Below, piece by piece: positions 33,584 to 44,985 of a stretch of 64,000 nt of DNA. The notes under the pieces were generated by a model, which worked only from the letters and a program-made list of their open reading frames with translations, was not told the DNA's origin and searched no databases. Position numbers and translations under genes: made by a program. How positions within the stretch are numbered: position 1 is the first letter of the stretch; every line of letters starts with the position of its first letter. The DNA is from Notolepis coatsorum (Eukaryota > Chordata > Actinopteri > Aulopiformes > Paralepididae): positions 99,693,674 to 99,757,673 of the forward strand of contig OZ020598.1 of assembly GCA_963971535.1 (NCBI GenBank), read 5' to 3'.

Positions 33584-33984
33584 GTCAGTTGTGTTTGTTA
33601 TGTGTATTATCTGTGTTGTTGTTGTTGTCTCCACTGTGTTAGTCTTGTGTTCCCCTGTCTGTGGTTTGTAAATATGTGTTAGTCTGGTTGTTTAATTGTT
33701 AATGTTTTCCCAGTGTACTCTGTGTTCGGTTGGTTCTGTCTATCACACCTGTGTCCTGTTTGTAATTACCCTCTGTGTCTATCAGTGTCTTGTCAATTAG
33801 TCTGTGTATATTAGTGTTGTCTGTCCTGCCCTCCTGTGCGCGATCATTGCTAAATGTTACCTTTGTATGTCAGTCGTGTTTTTGTCTTGTGAAGTAAACT
33901 GTTCATCACCACATCGACTTCTGTCTCAGTATACTCTGCCACCTGGGTTCATCACCATGCCCAAGAAGCATACTAATCGTAACA
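33584..33984 (+). repeat. LTR-like sequence, uncertain
   Basis: TGTCAGTTGTG at the left and TCGTAACA at the right, with GTGTATATTAG and a GTGAAGTAAACTG region, resemble a gypsy LTR in layout. Flanks do not match, so I am not sure. Confidence 0.35.
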
Positions 33985-34003
33985 GATCTCCAGTCAAACT
34001 TGC

Positions 34004-34639
34004 AACCTGTTCTGGATAACCTGTCTTTATGGTTTAATAACCAGGCCACGCAGCTCAACCTGTTCTGGATAACCTGTCTTTATGGTTTAATAACCAGGCC
34101 ACGCAGCTCAACCTGTTCTGGATAACCTGTCTTTATGGTTTAATAACCAGGCCACGCAGCTCAACCTGTTCTGGATAACCTGTCTTTATGGTTTAATAAC
34201 CAGGCCACGCAGCTCAACCTGTTCTGGATAACCTGTCTTTATGGTTTAATAACCAGGCCACGCAGCTCAACCTGTTCTGGATAACCTGTCTTTATGGTTT
34301 AATAACCAGGCCACGCAGCTCAACCTGTTCTGGATAACCTGTCTTTATGGTTTAATAACCAGGCCACGCAGCTCAACCTGTTCTGGATAACCTGTCTTTA
34401 TGGTTTAATAACCAGGCCACGCAGCTCAACCTGTTCTGGATAACCTGTCTTTATGGTTTAACAACCAGGCCACGCAGCTCAACCTGTTCTGGATAACCTG
34501 TCTTTATGGTTTAATAACCAGGCCATGCAGCTCAACCTGTTCTGGATAACCTGTCTTTATGGTTTAATAACCAGGCCATGCAGCTCAACCTGTTCTGGAT
34601 AACCTGTCTTTATGGTTTAATAACCAGGCCATGCAGCTC
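34004..34639. repeat. Minisatellite, 53-bp unit, exactly 12 copies
   Basis: Unit AACCTGTTCTGGATAACCTG...GGCCACGCAGCTC, 53 bp, repeated 12 times without spacers (636 bp). The copies are nearly identical. The last three share CATGC in place of CACGC, and one copy has TTAACAACC. The unit contains a small dyad GGTTTAATAACC. Confidence 0.97.
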
Positions 34640-34886
34640 AACCATGTTCTATGCTCAGTGGCAATTGTTCATGTCTGGCCAATGTTAGCATGGTGTTATT
34701 CAGCGTCAAAGATGGAAACAATTATTGATATTCTCCTTTGGTTCATTACAATTTACTCAAGCATAGTAACAGACACAATATTTCCGACACTGGGAATACA
34801 TTCCCTGAGGATAAGGACATAGACGTCCCTAGATACCAAGAACATGCAAATGGACCTTGTAGAAGTAGAGCAATTGTTCGGAACCG

Positions 34887-35485
34887 GTAACAGGTAGGCT
34901 CAAATGCACAACACGGGAGACAGAGGAATGTTCAACCCCGGAGGACATTTAATAATACGTTGCAAAAATGAATGAACACCAGTGTGGTGTGTGTGTGTGT
35001 CTTGAGCCTGGCGGGTGGGTATCTGTGACCAGTGGGAAGCACGGGAGTGAAGCTGTGAAGACATTGGAGAGAAATGCGGGGTAAGTCTTCACAGCAAAAA
35101 CTAGGGGAAGCACACAGGAAAAACATGAGACATCAAAAAATCATGGAATGGGTGGATACACGAAAATACAACGGGAGCAAGCTTAACATTGAAACGACGA
35201 AAAACTATTCAGTGGGAGGAATATCAAGATACTTGCCAGGCCGTCAATAAACGAAGACCTGACGCTGATGCATGGAGATCCTGGTCTTCTTGTAGGGTGG
35301 TGTGGTGATTAGACGGCAGGTGCGGAGTCTCCATCCATCAGCGTGATGATTCTCAGCTGTGCCGTTTGCTCGCTCATAGAGCAGACGCCGAAGTGCAGGG
35401 AGTGAATGGGACAGACACAGGGTTAGAGACAGACACAGGAGGGTGTGAGGGAGACAGAAAGGTTTGTGCAGGTGGAACCGTAACA
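34887..35485 (-). repeat. LTR-like sequence, minus strand, uncertain
   Basis: On the minus strand it starts TGTTACGGTTCCACC and ends near CTACCTGTTACC. There is no flanking duplication and no internal region. It may be a solo LTR relic. Confidence 0.3.
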
Positions 35486-36285
35486 GCTAGGGCATAAGAG
35501 GTTAATACATCAGACCTTTGTTCCATAAAATGCACTGAGCTATTAACAAGACAAGAATGAAACAGAGTGGAGTGGAGAACTGGGTAGGGTAGCTGCCTAT
35601 GAGAAAATATCTTTTAGTTTAGGAGAGAAAGGAGAAAAATATATTAGTAAATGGGGGAAATATCTGCAATTTCACTCACTATAACTGGAGGGGGGGCACA
35701 CTTGCCTAAGACAGCGACGATGCACATGATTATATAATACCTGACAAATGCACCATGTTTATGTCGACAAGATTGGCTCGATGTAATGTAGTCGAATCTT
35801 TAGTTTTTTTTTGTTTTGTGTTGTTTCTTTTTGTTTTGTTATTACTTTTCATTCTATTTTCGGGTTTATTTATTTTTTAATCTTTCGTTTGTGTTTTTTC
35901 TTTCTATTTTTATTTAAAAAAAAATCCCTGTCTTCCCCCCCATGTGGGGGGGGTGTCATTGTAGCCTGGACGTTAGTGGTCTAGGTGTGTGTGTTGTCCT
36001 TCAGGACTGACCCATGTTGATTCAAAAGATATGTCATCATTAATTCGTATTGTCCTGAAGTACTGTGTGCAACAAGAAAAAATAAAACTCAATAAAGTAT
36101 AAGTCGTAAAAAAAAAGAATGACACATGACCTCCTGCCTGTCACGTCAGAACCACAGGCGTTCTCCTCTAAATGCACATGGTATTGAAGGGACATTTAAG
36201 GCGGGTGAGTAGATTGGTGACAAGAGGTTGTACGACTTACACTGGCTTACATTATACAAAGATATTCTTATCTGAAATGAAAAGC
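35486..36285. other. Unclassified, with T-rich stretch and poly(A)-ended retroposon
   Basis: A T-rich stretch at 35800-35930 leads to ACTCAATAAAGTATAAGTCG followed by an A run at about 36110, which resembles the 3' end of a poly(A) LINE (L1-like) or processed transcript. No coding part is recognised. Confidence 0.4.
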
Positions 36286-36552
36286 AGGGACTCTACACAC
36301 ACACACACATCCAACCATGTGCACTTACACACAAGGCCTCACTCTAACTCAAACTCTATATCTCTCTCTCTCAAACATTCTCTCTCACACTCAAACACTC
36401 ACGCACATACACACAGAAACTCAATGACCTCAATTCTATTAATCCAGTGTCTTCTGACTCTAATCTACCGCTACATGCTAATATGAACCTGTCACACACT
36501 CTCATAGTCTCTCCCTCTCTATCTCTCTCACTCTTACACACACTCTTACACA

Positions 36553-36622
<70 letters not shown>

Positions 36623-36890
36623 TAACCATGGAAAGACATACACACAGGCAGACAGACGTACACACAGACATGAGGGATTACAGGACACTCCCTTGAGCCT
36701 CATGGATGAATGGTGAAAAAAGGGGGGGAGAGAGCAAGAGAGGGAGGGGTGGAGAGGGAGGGATAGAGAGAGTTACAGAGGGAGGGGAGAGGGACAGAGA
36801 TAGGGAGAGGGAAGAGAGCAAGGGAGGGGGTGGAGAGGGACAGAGAGGGAGGGAGAGTGAGGGACAGGGGGGGGGGGGATAGTGACAGAG
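36286..36890. repeat. CA, CT and GA microsatellite region
   Basis: CA repeat at about 36536-36620 and shorter ones from 36295; GA/GGGA-rich stretch at 36720-36885. Confidence 0.95.
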
Positions 36891-36897
36891 TTGATTT

Positions 36898-37359
36898 AAA
36901 TATCTCAACGAGTGCGGCCGGGTAGCGCAGCGGACTAAGCGTCTGTCTACCACCACAGAGACAGTGGGATCTAATCCAGCTGTGGTGCCTCCGGCTTGGC
37001 AGTGTCAGCGGGTGGGAAGCCGGCGAAAGTGGGTCCTGGTCGTTGTAAAACAGCGACTCCTACAGTTCGGTCGGGGCGCCTGCACAGCAAGGGAAAGATC
37101 TGGGGGAGGTAGTGTGATCTTTCCACACGTTACACTCCCCCAGTGAGAGTCCGCGCTGCCAGGTGAAAAGAAGTGGGGATTGGCTACACATGTGTCGGAG
37201 GAAGCATGTGATAGTCTTCGCCCTCCCAGACCAACGGTAGGGGGCAGAGCACGCAACAACCAGGTAGGGGATTGGGAATTGGCATAACGACTAACATTGG
37301 GATGGGAGAAAAACGGGGAAAAGGAGGGGGGAAGTAAAAAAATATATATATCTCAACAA
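36898..37359 (+). mobile_element. tRNA-derived SINE, about 436 bp
   Basis: It starts GTGCGGCCGGGTAGCGCAGCG and shares the body motif GCGACTCCTACAGTTCGGT with the other two copies. It is flanked by ATATCTCAACGA/ATATCTCAACAA. The B box is weak (GGGATCTAATCC). A distinct subfamily from 18322 and 30713. Confidence 0.85.
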
Positions 37360-37778
37360 AAAACCTTTCTTTGCCTGACCATATAGAAGATTCAGTAGCA
37401 CACTTAATGCCTTCTTACATACATACTGTACATTCATACATACATACATTTCAGTGGAGGCTGCTGACAAATTTTTTAGGTGAAGCACAAATTATTATAT
37501 TATATTATATATTAAATTATATTTTTTAAACATCCCCAACGCTGCAACACCCCCATTCCTCCCAGGTGTCAGGCTCCTCATTCGCTTCCATTCATTTTGG
37601 GGACCATGTTTAAATATCATACTTCTGAAGTATAAACAAACTATACTGCTGTGACGATTTCAATAAAACAGTCAATGGTATGCAAAACTGTACATTGGAA
37701 TAAACATGTATTTACCACCTTCCTCTGCACGAGGCCACAGATGGGTTTTATGTAACACAAGGACAATGAATGAATGAA

Positions 37779-37960
37779 TGAATGAATGAATGAATGAATG
37801 AATGAATGAATGAAAACTTTATTTAACAGATTGCAGAATGGGTACAATACAGTACGGCTCAATACACACAATTGTTAAAGGGATGCAGACCAGAGAAAGA
37901 CTTTCATCTTGTTTACATCAGGGTCCCCCATTTTCAATTCATCATAACATGACATACAGA
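37779..37960 (-). mobile_element. LINE 3' end, minus strand, (TGAA)n tail
   Basis: The tail is (GAAT)n on the plus strand, i.e. ATTC units, unlike the ATCA tail of most copies here. The rest continues beyond the solo LTR at 38932-39040. Confidence 0.85.
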
Positions 37961-38931
37961 TAGACTGTTATGGTTTGACACCGACCCCAAACGCAAACGG
38001 CACAGAGAGAGTAGTTTCAGAGTTCCAAAATCTAGGGCTTGTTTATTTTACAGAGTAACAGAAAGAACTTGGTTGAGAACAGAAACAAACTGGGAAACAA
38101 GCATGTGAGGAATGTTTCTGCTCTGCAGCTTCTCCCGGGGGGGTTACGTTTGAGGAATCTGTCTGTGACGTCAGAGCCGCTCTGCAGAATCCTCCCGGCA
38201 GTACTCCGAGGTGGTAGCGGAACAGGGAGAGAGAGAGAGCGGGTTAGCTCAGTGAACAGTTGGGAACTGACAGGTGACAGGTGAAGTGACTTGTCCCAAA
38301 CAGATAATCCAAGTGACAGAATCTTCGGTGTGAAACACACAGTGAGCAATGTCCAAACAATAAATCCAAGTGACAGAATCTTCGGTGTGAGACACACAGT
38401 GAGCAATGTCCAAACAATAATGAATCCAAGTGAATATCCAAAACAGGCAAAAAGGGTGAGAGACAGTCTGAACGAAAAACAGGATCTCTTCAGTGCATTA
38501 CACACACGAAAAATGATAGTCAAAAGACTGTCTTGCAAAAACTCACCAGAGCGCTGTGCGTGAAGCGAGCAGATCAAACAGGGCGAGCGCTTCGTAACGG
38601 GGAACGGGTTGTCCAAACGGAATACTCCTCGAGAGTCCTGGGAGGCAAAGCACAGGGAAAAGCAGGTGACGGAAGGAACGGCAAATGCAGAGAATATATC
38701 AGAACGATCCAACAACACTAAATGGGGAATCCGGGTATATAAAGCAAAAGGGATGCTTAATGACAAGCTGTGACAGCTGCGGGATGAGATTGACAAGCGT
38801 GTGGTTGGGGGAGCACCAATCAAAAGGCATCTACAGGAAGAAGCGTGTGGAGAGGAGAATGCAATTAATTAACCGAAAATCTTAAAGGAACAGAGCGAGT
38901 GGGTGAGCAGCGGGCAAAACCTCACATAGAC
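37961..38931 (-). mobile_element. Solo LTR, 961 bp, with TAGAC duplication
   Basis: It starts TGTTATGGTTTG and ends AACCTCACA (37966-38926), flanked by TAGAC on both sides (37961-37965, 38927-38931), the 5-bp duplication of an LTR element. It sits in a LINE 3' end, whose two halves are contiguous outside it. A tandem of about 60-bp units (AAGTGACAGAATCTTCGGTG) lies at about 38309-38430. Likely the remnant of a Ty3/gypsy element after LTR-LTR recombination. The 263-residue minus frame inside is not a gene. Confidence 0.88.
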
Positions 38932-39040
38932 AGTACTGCTACATCTATATATGACATACAGAGATATAGACAGTACTGCTACATCCAGACATTTATGACA
39001 TACCAGATCTACAAATATACATTACTGTTTAAGAGTACAA
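38932..39040 (-). mobile_element. LINE 3' region, continuation of 37779-37960
   Basis: It contains AGTACTGCTACATC and ACATTTATGACATACCAGAT, as in the copies at 12430 and 23040. Confidence 0.8.
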
Positions 39041-39615
39041 CGCCTGTCATATAGACCTATAGCGTTGGAAACTCTGATTAAGGAGAGGAGAGGAGAGGGT
39101 GAGGAGAGGAGAGAGGAGGAGTGTTACAGTAACGTTACACAAACTGACATTCTAAAGCCGACACTTACCCATAAAGACGGTATCTCGATCGATCTCATCT
39201 TTCGTTGAATAGTGCAGCTTCTCCATGTGACGAGTCCGACTCGAGCCGCGTGCATTAATCCCATGGAAAATGTAAACAATAGCCATGTGCATTGCGAGCC
39301 AGCTTGTTGCATCAAATTGATGTTTGGCTTTTGTCTCCCGAGTGAAGTTAGAACTACACTACTGTTACGGACACGTATTGTTCTCTAAACAATTCGGCTG
39401 GCTAACGTTAGCTCACGTTAGCGTCCAGTCTAAGCAAGCTTTCGTTTTACAAACACTACAACTTACTTTTTTCTGATCCAGATGCATAAGTCTACTTCTT
39501 CATGTTGCTCAGTTGCTGGTTTATACTTTGGTTCTAATGTTGGCGCAAAGTTTAATTTAGCCTACTGAGTTGATACAGCTGTACAGCTTACAAAGCTACT
39601 ATCTTGCTCTTTCAA

Positions 39616-39876
39616 TGCTGCCTTGCGCACAGTCAAAACAGTCCAGCTGCAGTTCCGTAGGTTAGGTTTAGCTGGGGCCAATCTCAAGTTTCTTTATTAG
39701 TTGTCATACAGAAGTACAGAATACTTTTATACAAAATGCTTCTTTCTGTTACATTTTGTATAAAAGTATTCTGTACTTCTTCTGTATGACAACTAATAAA
39801 GAAACTTGAGATTGGCCCCAGCTAAACCTAACCTACGGACCTGCAGCTGGACTGTTTGACTGTGCAATGCAGCAAT
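39616..39876. repeat. Near-perfect palindrome, ~122-bp arms, 14-bp loop
   Basis: The left arm (39616-39737) and the right arm (39752-39876) pair through TAGGTTTAGCTGGGGCCAAT and TACAGAATACTTTTATAC. The inner parts are two head-to-head copies of a LINE 3' end (compare 43556-43618). Confidence 0.95.
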
Positions 39877-40195
39877 CTCTGATTGGATTTTCAAGGCTGT
39901 CAATCATTCAACCTCCGTGTATTGGATTGCAAGGCTGTCAATCATTCAATCCCCCATTCAATGGCAAGAGTTTAAATGCACAGACCGTGCTTAGATGACG
40001 TTAATAGCCTATTTTGATTGGCTATTATTTATTATTTATTTAATCCTGGGTCAACCTGTGCAGCCATCTGCACGAATATTTCGAGTCATTACTGCAGCCT
40101 GCTCAGAGCTGTCAATTTTGGCAATTTTTGAAGAAGAAAAAAATTCACTGGCATTTTTTTACAGAGGAAAACATTTCTAATAAAACAAAAATAAT

Positions 40196-40225
40196 AATAA
40201 TAATAAAATATATATATATATATGT
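40196..40225. repeat. AT-rich microsatellite
   Basis: AATAAT units followed by an (AT)n run. Confidence 0.9.
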
Positions 40226-40329
40226 AAATTAATAATAATTATGAATTATGAGTGAATTTGTGTTTCACGTGTTGTCATAGAGAAACCTCTACTGATACAT
40301 TTGTATATTTATAAACATCAACATTAAGA

Positions 40330-40785
40330 CACAAGACAGACAAGCTGGATGTGGCCAATCACTTAAACATCTTCTTTACAAACATAGCCACAACACTGGT
40401 TAATAAACTACCCTCCCACTCTGGGCATTTTGCTGTAGAACACATCCTAGCCTTCTACAAAAAGCTAGGGGTTTGCAAAGACGATTTCAAACTTGAAATG
40501 GTAACAACTGATGAGGTGTTCAAAAAACTGAGCGCCCTCCAATGACAATATCCCCTCCAAATTCCTCAGAGACTCAGCAGCCACCATCACCCCAATCATC
40601 ACCCACATAAAACAGGGACACGTCCCCAAAGACTTAAAAATTGCGAGAGTGACCCCCCTGCACAAAAAAAGCAGCAAATTAGACCCAGGCAACTACTGCC
40701 CTGTTTCTATTCTTACCTCCATCTCGAAAGTTAAGGACAAAATTGTCTACGAACAGGTCGAAAAGTACCTTGCGGAAAAAAATAA
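40330..40785 (+). mobile_element. LINE ORF2 fragment, N-terminal reverse transcriptase side
   Basis: ANHLNIFFTNIATTLVNKLP, then after a frame change KDLKIARVTPLHKKSSKLDP and GNYCPVSILTSI, a typical start of fish non-LTR reverse transcriptase. Truncated on both sides. Confidence 0.8.
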
Positions 40786-40810
40786 TAATATGTGACCAGG
40801 TATAGACATT

Positions 40811-41949
40811 GGGTCTCATTCCCGAAAATCTTCCAAAGATATATTCTGGAAGACTTATCTTGGAACCACTGAGACATAATCTATGACAAGTACACTCTGA
40901 GTCCTGAACGTGCTGGAGATATGTCTTAAGTGGCTGAAACGGTCACAGAAATGATATGATCTGATATCTGCTTGGAGAATGGCATTCTGTCGTAAACTCC
41001 AAAGCGCGTTCCCGTTCAGCTCATTTGCATACAAAACACTGCCTCCATAGTTCCTTATAAGGCAATTGGTGACGCAGCTGTGTGAAATGGAATGGCGGAA
41101 GTGCTTTGCGAGCCGCGTGATTACGAAACCTAGCGTCAGTCAGTGCCAATCAGAGAGCGTCTCCGAGAAATGCCGCTAGGTTTCGTAATCACGCTTGCGC
41201 CCATCAAAACTAGATTAGATTAATGTATTGGCATCATATACAGCTCGCGGTACACACCTGCCGCAGCGCGCGCGCACACACAGACACCTTATGTAATTGA
41301 GCTGTACTGTACTGTACCCATTCTGCAATCTGTTAATAAAGTTTTCAATCAATCAATCAAACAAAGGTCTGTCCCATTGTATACCAATCAATGGGATACA
41401 TTGCATGTTGACCTGCATTCTTTCAAATGTATATAATTAATCATTAAAACAGATGTGTAACAAATAAGAAATACAAATTCCACAGAAGGCATTAAATTAT
41501 TATTATTTTCAATCATTTCACAATAATTGCATAATTGTGTTTGAATATCTGAGTAATTATTTGTCCAAAATAGCTGGTTCAGATATGGTTAATCCAGCTG
41601 CCCTGTGATCAGATGAATCCATATTATTTATTTTTCCGACATCAAATTAGTAATTTCTTATCGTACAAATATTGTCATATTTATTTTAATTATGATTAAG
41701 TAATTAATTCCAAGGAGGCCTGTAGCGTTGACGTGAAGGAATCACTATGAGAACACAGTCTGTCAAGTTATAATAACATTTTAAATTAGTCAATCAATCA
41801 TGAGATTTGATCGTGGGCTGAGAGCATATTTAAGAGTGCTCCTCAGGAAAATTTGAAGACTCCCACTCCCAGCCCTAATATGTCTTAAATAGGCCGAAAT
41901 CTGGCTAAGACGAAATATTTTGTCGTAACTTCGTTCGAGAATGAGACCC
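40811..41949. mobile_element. Non-autonomous DNA element, GGGTCTCATTC ends, ATT duplication
   Basis: Inverted ends GGGTCTCATTCCCGAA and TTCGAGAATGAGACCC, flanked by ATT (40808-40810, 41950-41952). A 3-bp duplication suggests PIF/Harbinger or ISL2EU-like affinity. It has an internal hairpin GCGTGATTACGAAACCTAGC (41114-41197) and a nested LINE tail at 41296-41362. Confidence 0.75.
41296..41362 (+). mobile_element. LINE 3' end, very short copy
   Basis: Only the last ~65 bp of the family, ending AATAAAGTTTTC(AATC)n. Confidence 0.85.
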
Positions 41950-41952
41950 ATT

Positions 41953-42186
41953 GGGTCCTTTAGAGACATCTTCAATTTTGTGTATCCATTGACCTCTATA
42001 GGTCATGTTAAAGTGGTATGTGGTCCAGTTATGCTGCATTGACAGTGTTGTGAAGAAAGCACGACAACGCCTCTACTTCCTCAGGCGCCTAAGGACCATT
42101 TCTGAATTATTACCATTATCTGAATTAAAAAAAAAAAAAAAAACTGCTGGATCTCCCGATGCTGGTTGAAGTGGAGCTAGGTAGCC
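41953..42186 (+). mobile_element. LINE remnant, probable
   Basis: Around 42048-42100 the frame reads VVKKARQRLYFLRRLR, a motif found in C-terminal halves of fish LINE ORF2 proteins. Confidence 0.5.
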
Positions 42187-42990
42187 AGCAGCTAACGGTA
42201 GCTGGCTCCAGCAGCTTGTCGATCTGCTGGAGCCAGCTAACGTTAGGTTGCTGAGGCTATTAGCACATCGACAAGCTGCTGGAGCTCCCGAGTGGAGCTA
42301 GGTAGCCAGCAGGCGAAATGCTCCGCGACGCTGAACTGCCTGGGCCGGTCTGTCTGTCGAATGCATCACAGTTAGACAGTAGCTACTGTTAGCTGCCCTT
42401 CCGGATTAGCTTTGAGCTAACTATCTTTCCCGACCCAAAGTATTGTTTATAGTGCATTTCTTGCCACCTTATAGCATTTGTACATTTGTATGACAGTCTA
42501 TAATGCTCCCGTGAGGTTTTTCCGGACGTTTTGGTAATGATTTTCACTATAAAATCATATTTCTAAATGACAGGAAGTTGATAAACTGGCCGGAATAGCT
42601 TTGAGCTAACGATCTTTGCCGATGCATTCCATTCTAAACGTAACGTTAGTTGTTCAAAACATTACCCGTCTATATAATTTGTTCCTCAACGTTATATAGA
42701 CGGGTCATGTTTTGTAAACTAACGTTATGTTTAGAATGGAATGAATACATGGGTCGGGAAAGATAGTTAGCTCAAAGCTAATCCGGAAGGGCAGCTAACA
42801 GTAGCTACTGTCTAACTGTGATGCATTTTCTGTTTGCAGTCCAATGTTCACCAAAACACAACACCCACACACTTATAATTTGTTCCTCAATGTTATATAG
42901 ACAGGTCATGTTTTGTAAACTAACGTTATGTTTAGAATGGAATGAATACATGGGTCAGGAAAGATAGTTAGCTCAAAGCTAATCTGGCCT
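42187..42990. repeat. Cluster of nested palindromes and a direct duplication
   Basis: Hairpin 42190-42246 (AGCTGGCTCCAGCAG). An outer inverted pair 42361-42436 with 42750-42826 encloses an inner pair 42624-42677 with 42692-42743. The segment 42672-42781 is repeated directly at 42873-42984. GCTAAC/GTTAGC motifs recur. No protein coding. Confidence 0.9.
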
Positions 42991-43255
42991 GTTTAACCAC
43001 TAGCTTCTGTTAGCTAATGCTGGCTGAGCAAGGAAACTAACAGTAAACGTTTTTACATGAAATACAGCCCAAAAACCCTGCTGACAAACGTTTGCTTATT
43101 AAATACATTCTATACTATAATAATACAAACGTTTCATTGCCTCTCTGTGACGACAAAGTTGTTTAAATAAGGGGAGAAAAGTAGCTAAAACCAATGTATT
43201 TGGATGGGACAGGAAGTACCATTGGCAACCGGAAGTCAGCCGGAAGTGCCTACTT

Positions 43256-43620
43256 TCAGATTGTGCAAGTGGAGAATTGGTAAAGGATTTGCACTACAAC
43301 TCGTACACCTTACTGTATATTGTACCTAAATTGTACCTCATCCCATTTCTGCTCTGCACTATATAGTATTGTATACATTGCATAGTATATTGTATATTGT
43401 ATGGTAACTCAGTTACTTCTATTCTGCATCGAACATTGTACATATGTCTATACTAAACACTGTGACCTCTATTTTTACTTCTATTTTACATACTATACTA
43501 TTTTATTTCATACTTATCTTGTCTAGCACAGTCTCTGGAGCGTAACAGTAAGAAGCATTTTGTATAAAAGTATTCTGTACTTCTGTATGACAACTATTAA
43601 AGAAACTTGAAACTTGCTCT
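43256..43620 (+). mobile_element. LINE 3' UTR and end
   Basis: TATTGTAC/TATACT-rich sequence ending AGAAGCATTTTGTATAAAAG...AAAGAAACTTGAAACTTG. The end is the unit found twice, head to head, in the palindrome at 39616. Confidence 0.6.
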
Positions 43621-43737
43621 GGTTACGTCCTCTTGAAGTCGACAGGCTTCAAATGTGAAAGTATATAATCTTCATACATTTTGTATTTTGTATATATTAT
43701 GTTTTCTATGCAAAATCCTTTTCTTCAAAGTAACTGG

Positions 43738-43915
43738 TAACTGTTGGCTTCAGATACATGTAGTAGATTACAGTACAATATTTCCCTTGAAATGTAGTGG
43801 AGTAAAAGTATAAAGTTCCCTAAAATGAAAATACTCACATAAAGTATGATTAGCTTGAAATTGTACTTAAGTACAGTAGTGAATACAGTAGTGAAAATAC
43901 TTAGTTACTTTCCTG
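43738..43915. mobile_element. hAT-like terminal fragment
   Basis: AAAGTATAAAGTTCCCTAAAAT and GTACTTAAGTACAGTAGTG then ACTTAGTTACTTTCC resemble the long terminal region of a common fish hAT element. The CAGTG end is missing. Confidence 0.5.
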
Positions 43916-44985
43916 CAGATACCTCTAACCCGGTGGAAGAACCATTGGCTGCCTCTACCTCTGACTGCAAAAGAGACATTTTCCAAATGTCTGTATACTC
44001 AGTCCTGCAAATTTGGCATAAAACGCCTGTCGATTGCATATCCAAAGTAATTTGAAAGCTATTCTTGAACCATTTATAGCATATGCATGAGTCTGGCCTC
44101 TTCTGAAAAGAAACATTCAGATTTTCTTCCACAACAGGTAGTGCTGCCTACTGTAATAGAGTTACAGAGGTTTGAATGCACTGAAATAAACATTTTCTTT
44201 TACTTACGTCTGAATTATTTTGCAAACAGATGCCTGCAAAAGAGTTCCAGCTGAGAGGTAGGAGCTGGAAAACTCAATGGGTCCATAGCCTGAAGTCTTA
44301 TCTAGTACAGGTCCAACGTTGATAATAATACCAGAGAAAATATGCGTTTTACACATGTTTTTCTAATGGTATGTATCGGTATGTTTATCCAAAATGGCCA
44401 TTGGCACCAATGCATTGGCACAACGCCGGAGATGTCAAGCAAGTCTTCTTCTTCGCAGGCGGGTATACTATTTTGGATATATTATTTTTGGATATTGCAA
44501 CTACTACAGAAAAACGTGAGTAACACGTTTTTCTACAACTCAAGTTCTGAACTACTCTATTTCATTAGCGCTAAAAGTAATTTTTTTTATTGTGTAAGGA
44601 ACTTCAGAATGTTATTTTTCAAAAGAGACCAGGCTTATGCATGTGCTATACGTATAAAGTATAAAGATACGCTTTTCAAAAAAAGTATGCAGTCCTCAAG
44701 TTCATGTTTAAAAATAATGCTGCCATACATAGCTCTCATGTCTGTTTGTCTGCATACAGAGTATTTGTGCTTATGTTTGTACATGTCTGCTAACATATAT
44801 CATCAATGTGCTCTTTAACAAAATGTTACTCATATTTTGCATGATGTGTGTTTAACCTGTTCTTAATGAACTGTCTCACACATTTACAGTAATGTACATT
44901 AATGTGTGTTGTCCCTGTTAAAATAAAGTCTAAACTAAATTAATTTGCATTGTGGATATCGTCTTGTTAGGTGAATCTATGCCCC
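43916..44985. other. Unclassified, with a LINE-type 3' end near 44920
   Basis: The 43-bp segment 44012-44054 matches 60510-60552 inside a hAT. The 158-residue frame at 44342-44818 has no recognisable domain. GTCCCTGTTAAAATAAAGTC at about 44910-44930 resembles a LINE 3' end. Confidence 0.4.

Noticed and set aside
34004-34639. CRISPR-like direct repeats
   Set aside because: Units are contiguous with no unique spacers; this is a minisatellite in eukaryotic DNA.
38032-38823. 263-residue minus-strand open frame
   Set aside because: It lies entirely inside a solo LTR with a 5-bp duplication, runs through a ~60-bp tandem repeat, and shows no domain.
44342-44818. 158-residue frame
   Set aside because: Low-complexity, no domain, no splice or promoter context, and neighbouring sequence is transposon debris.
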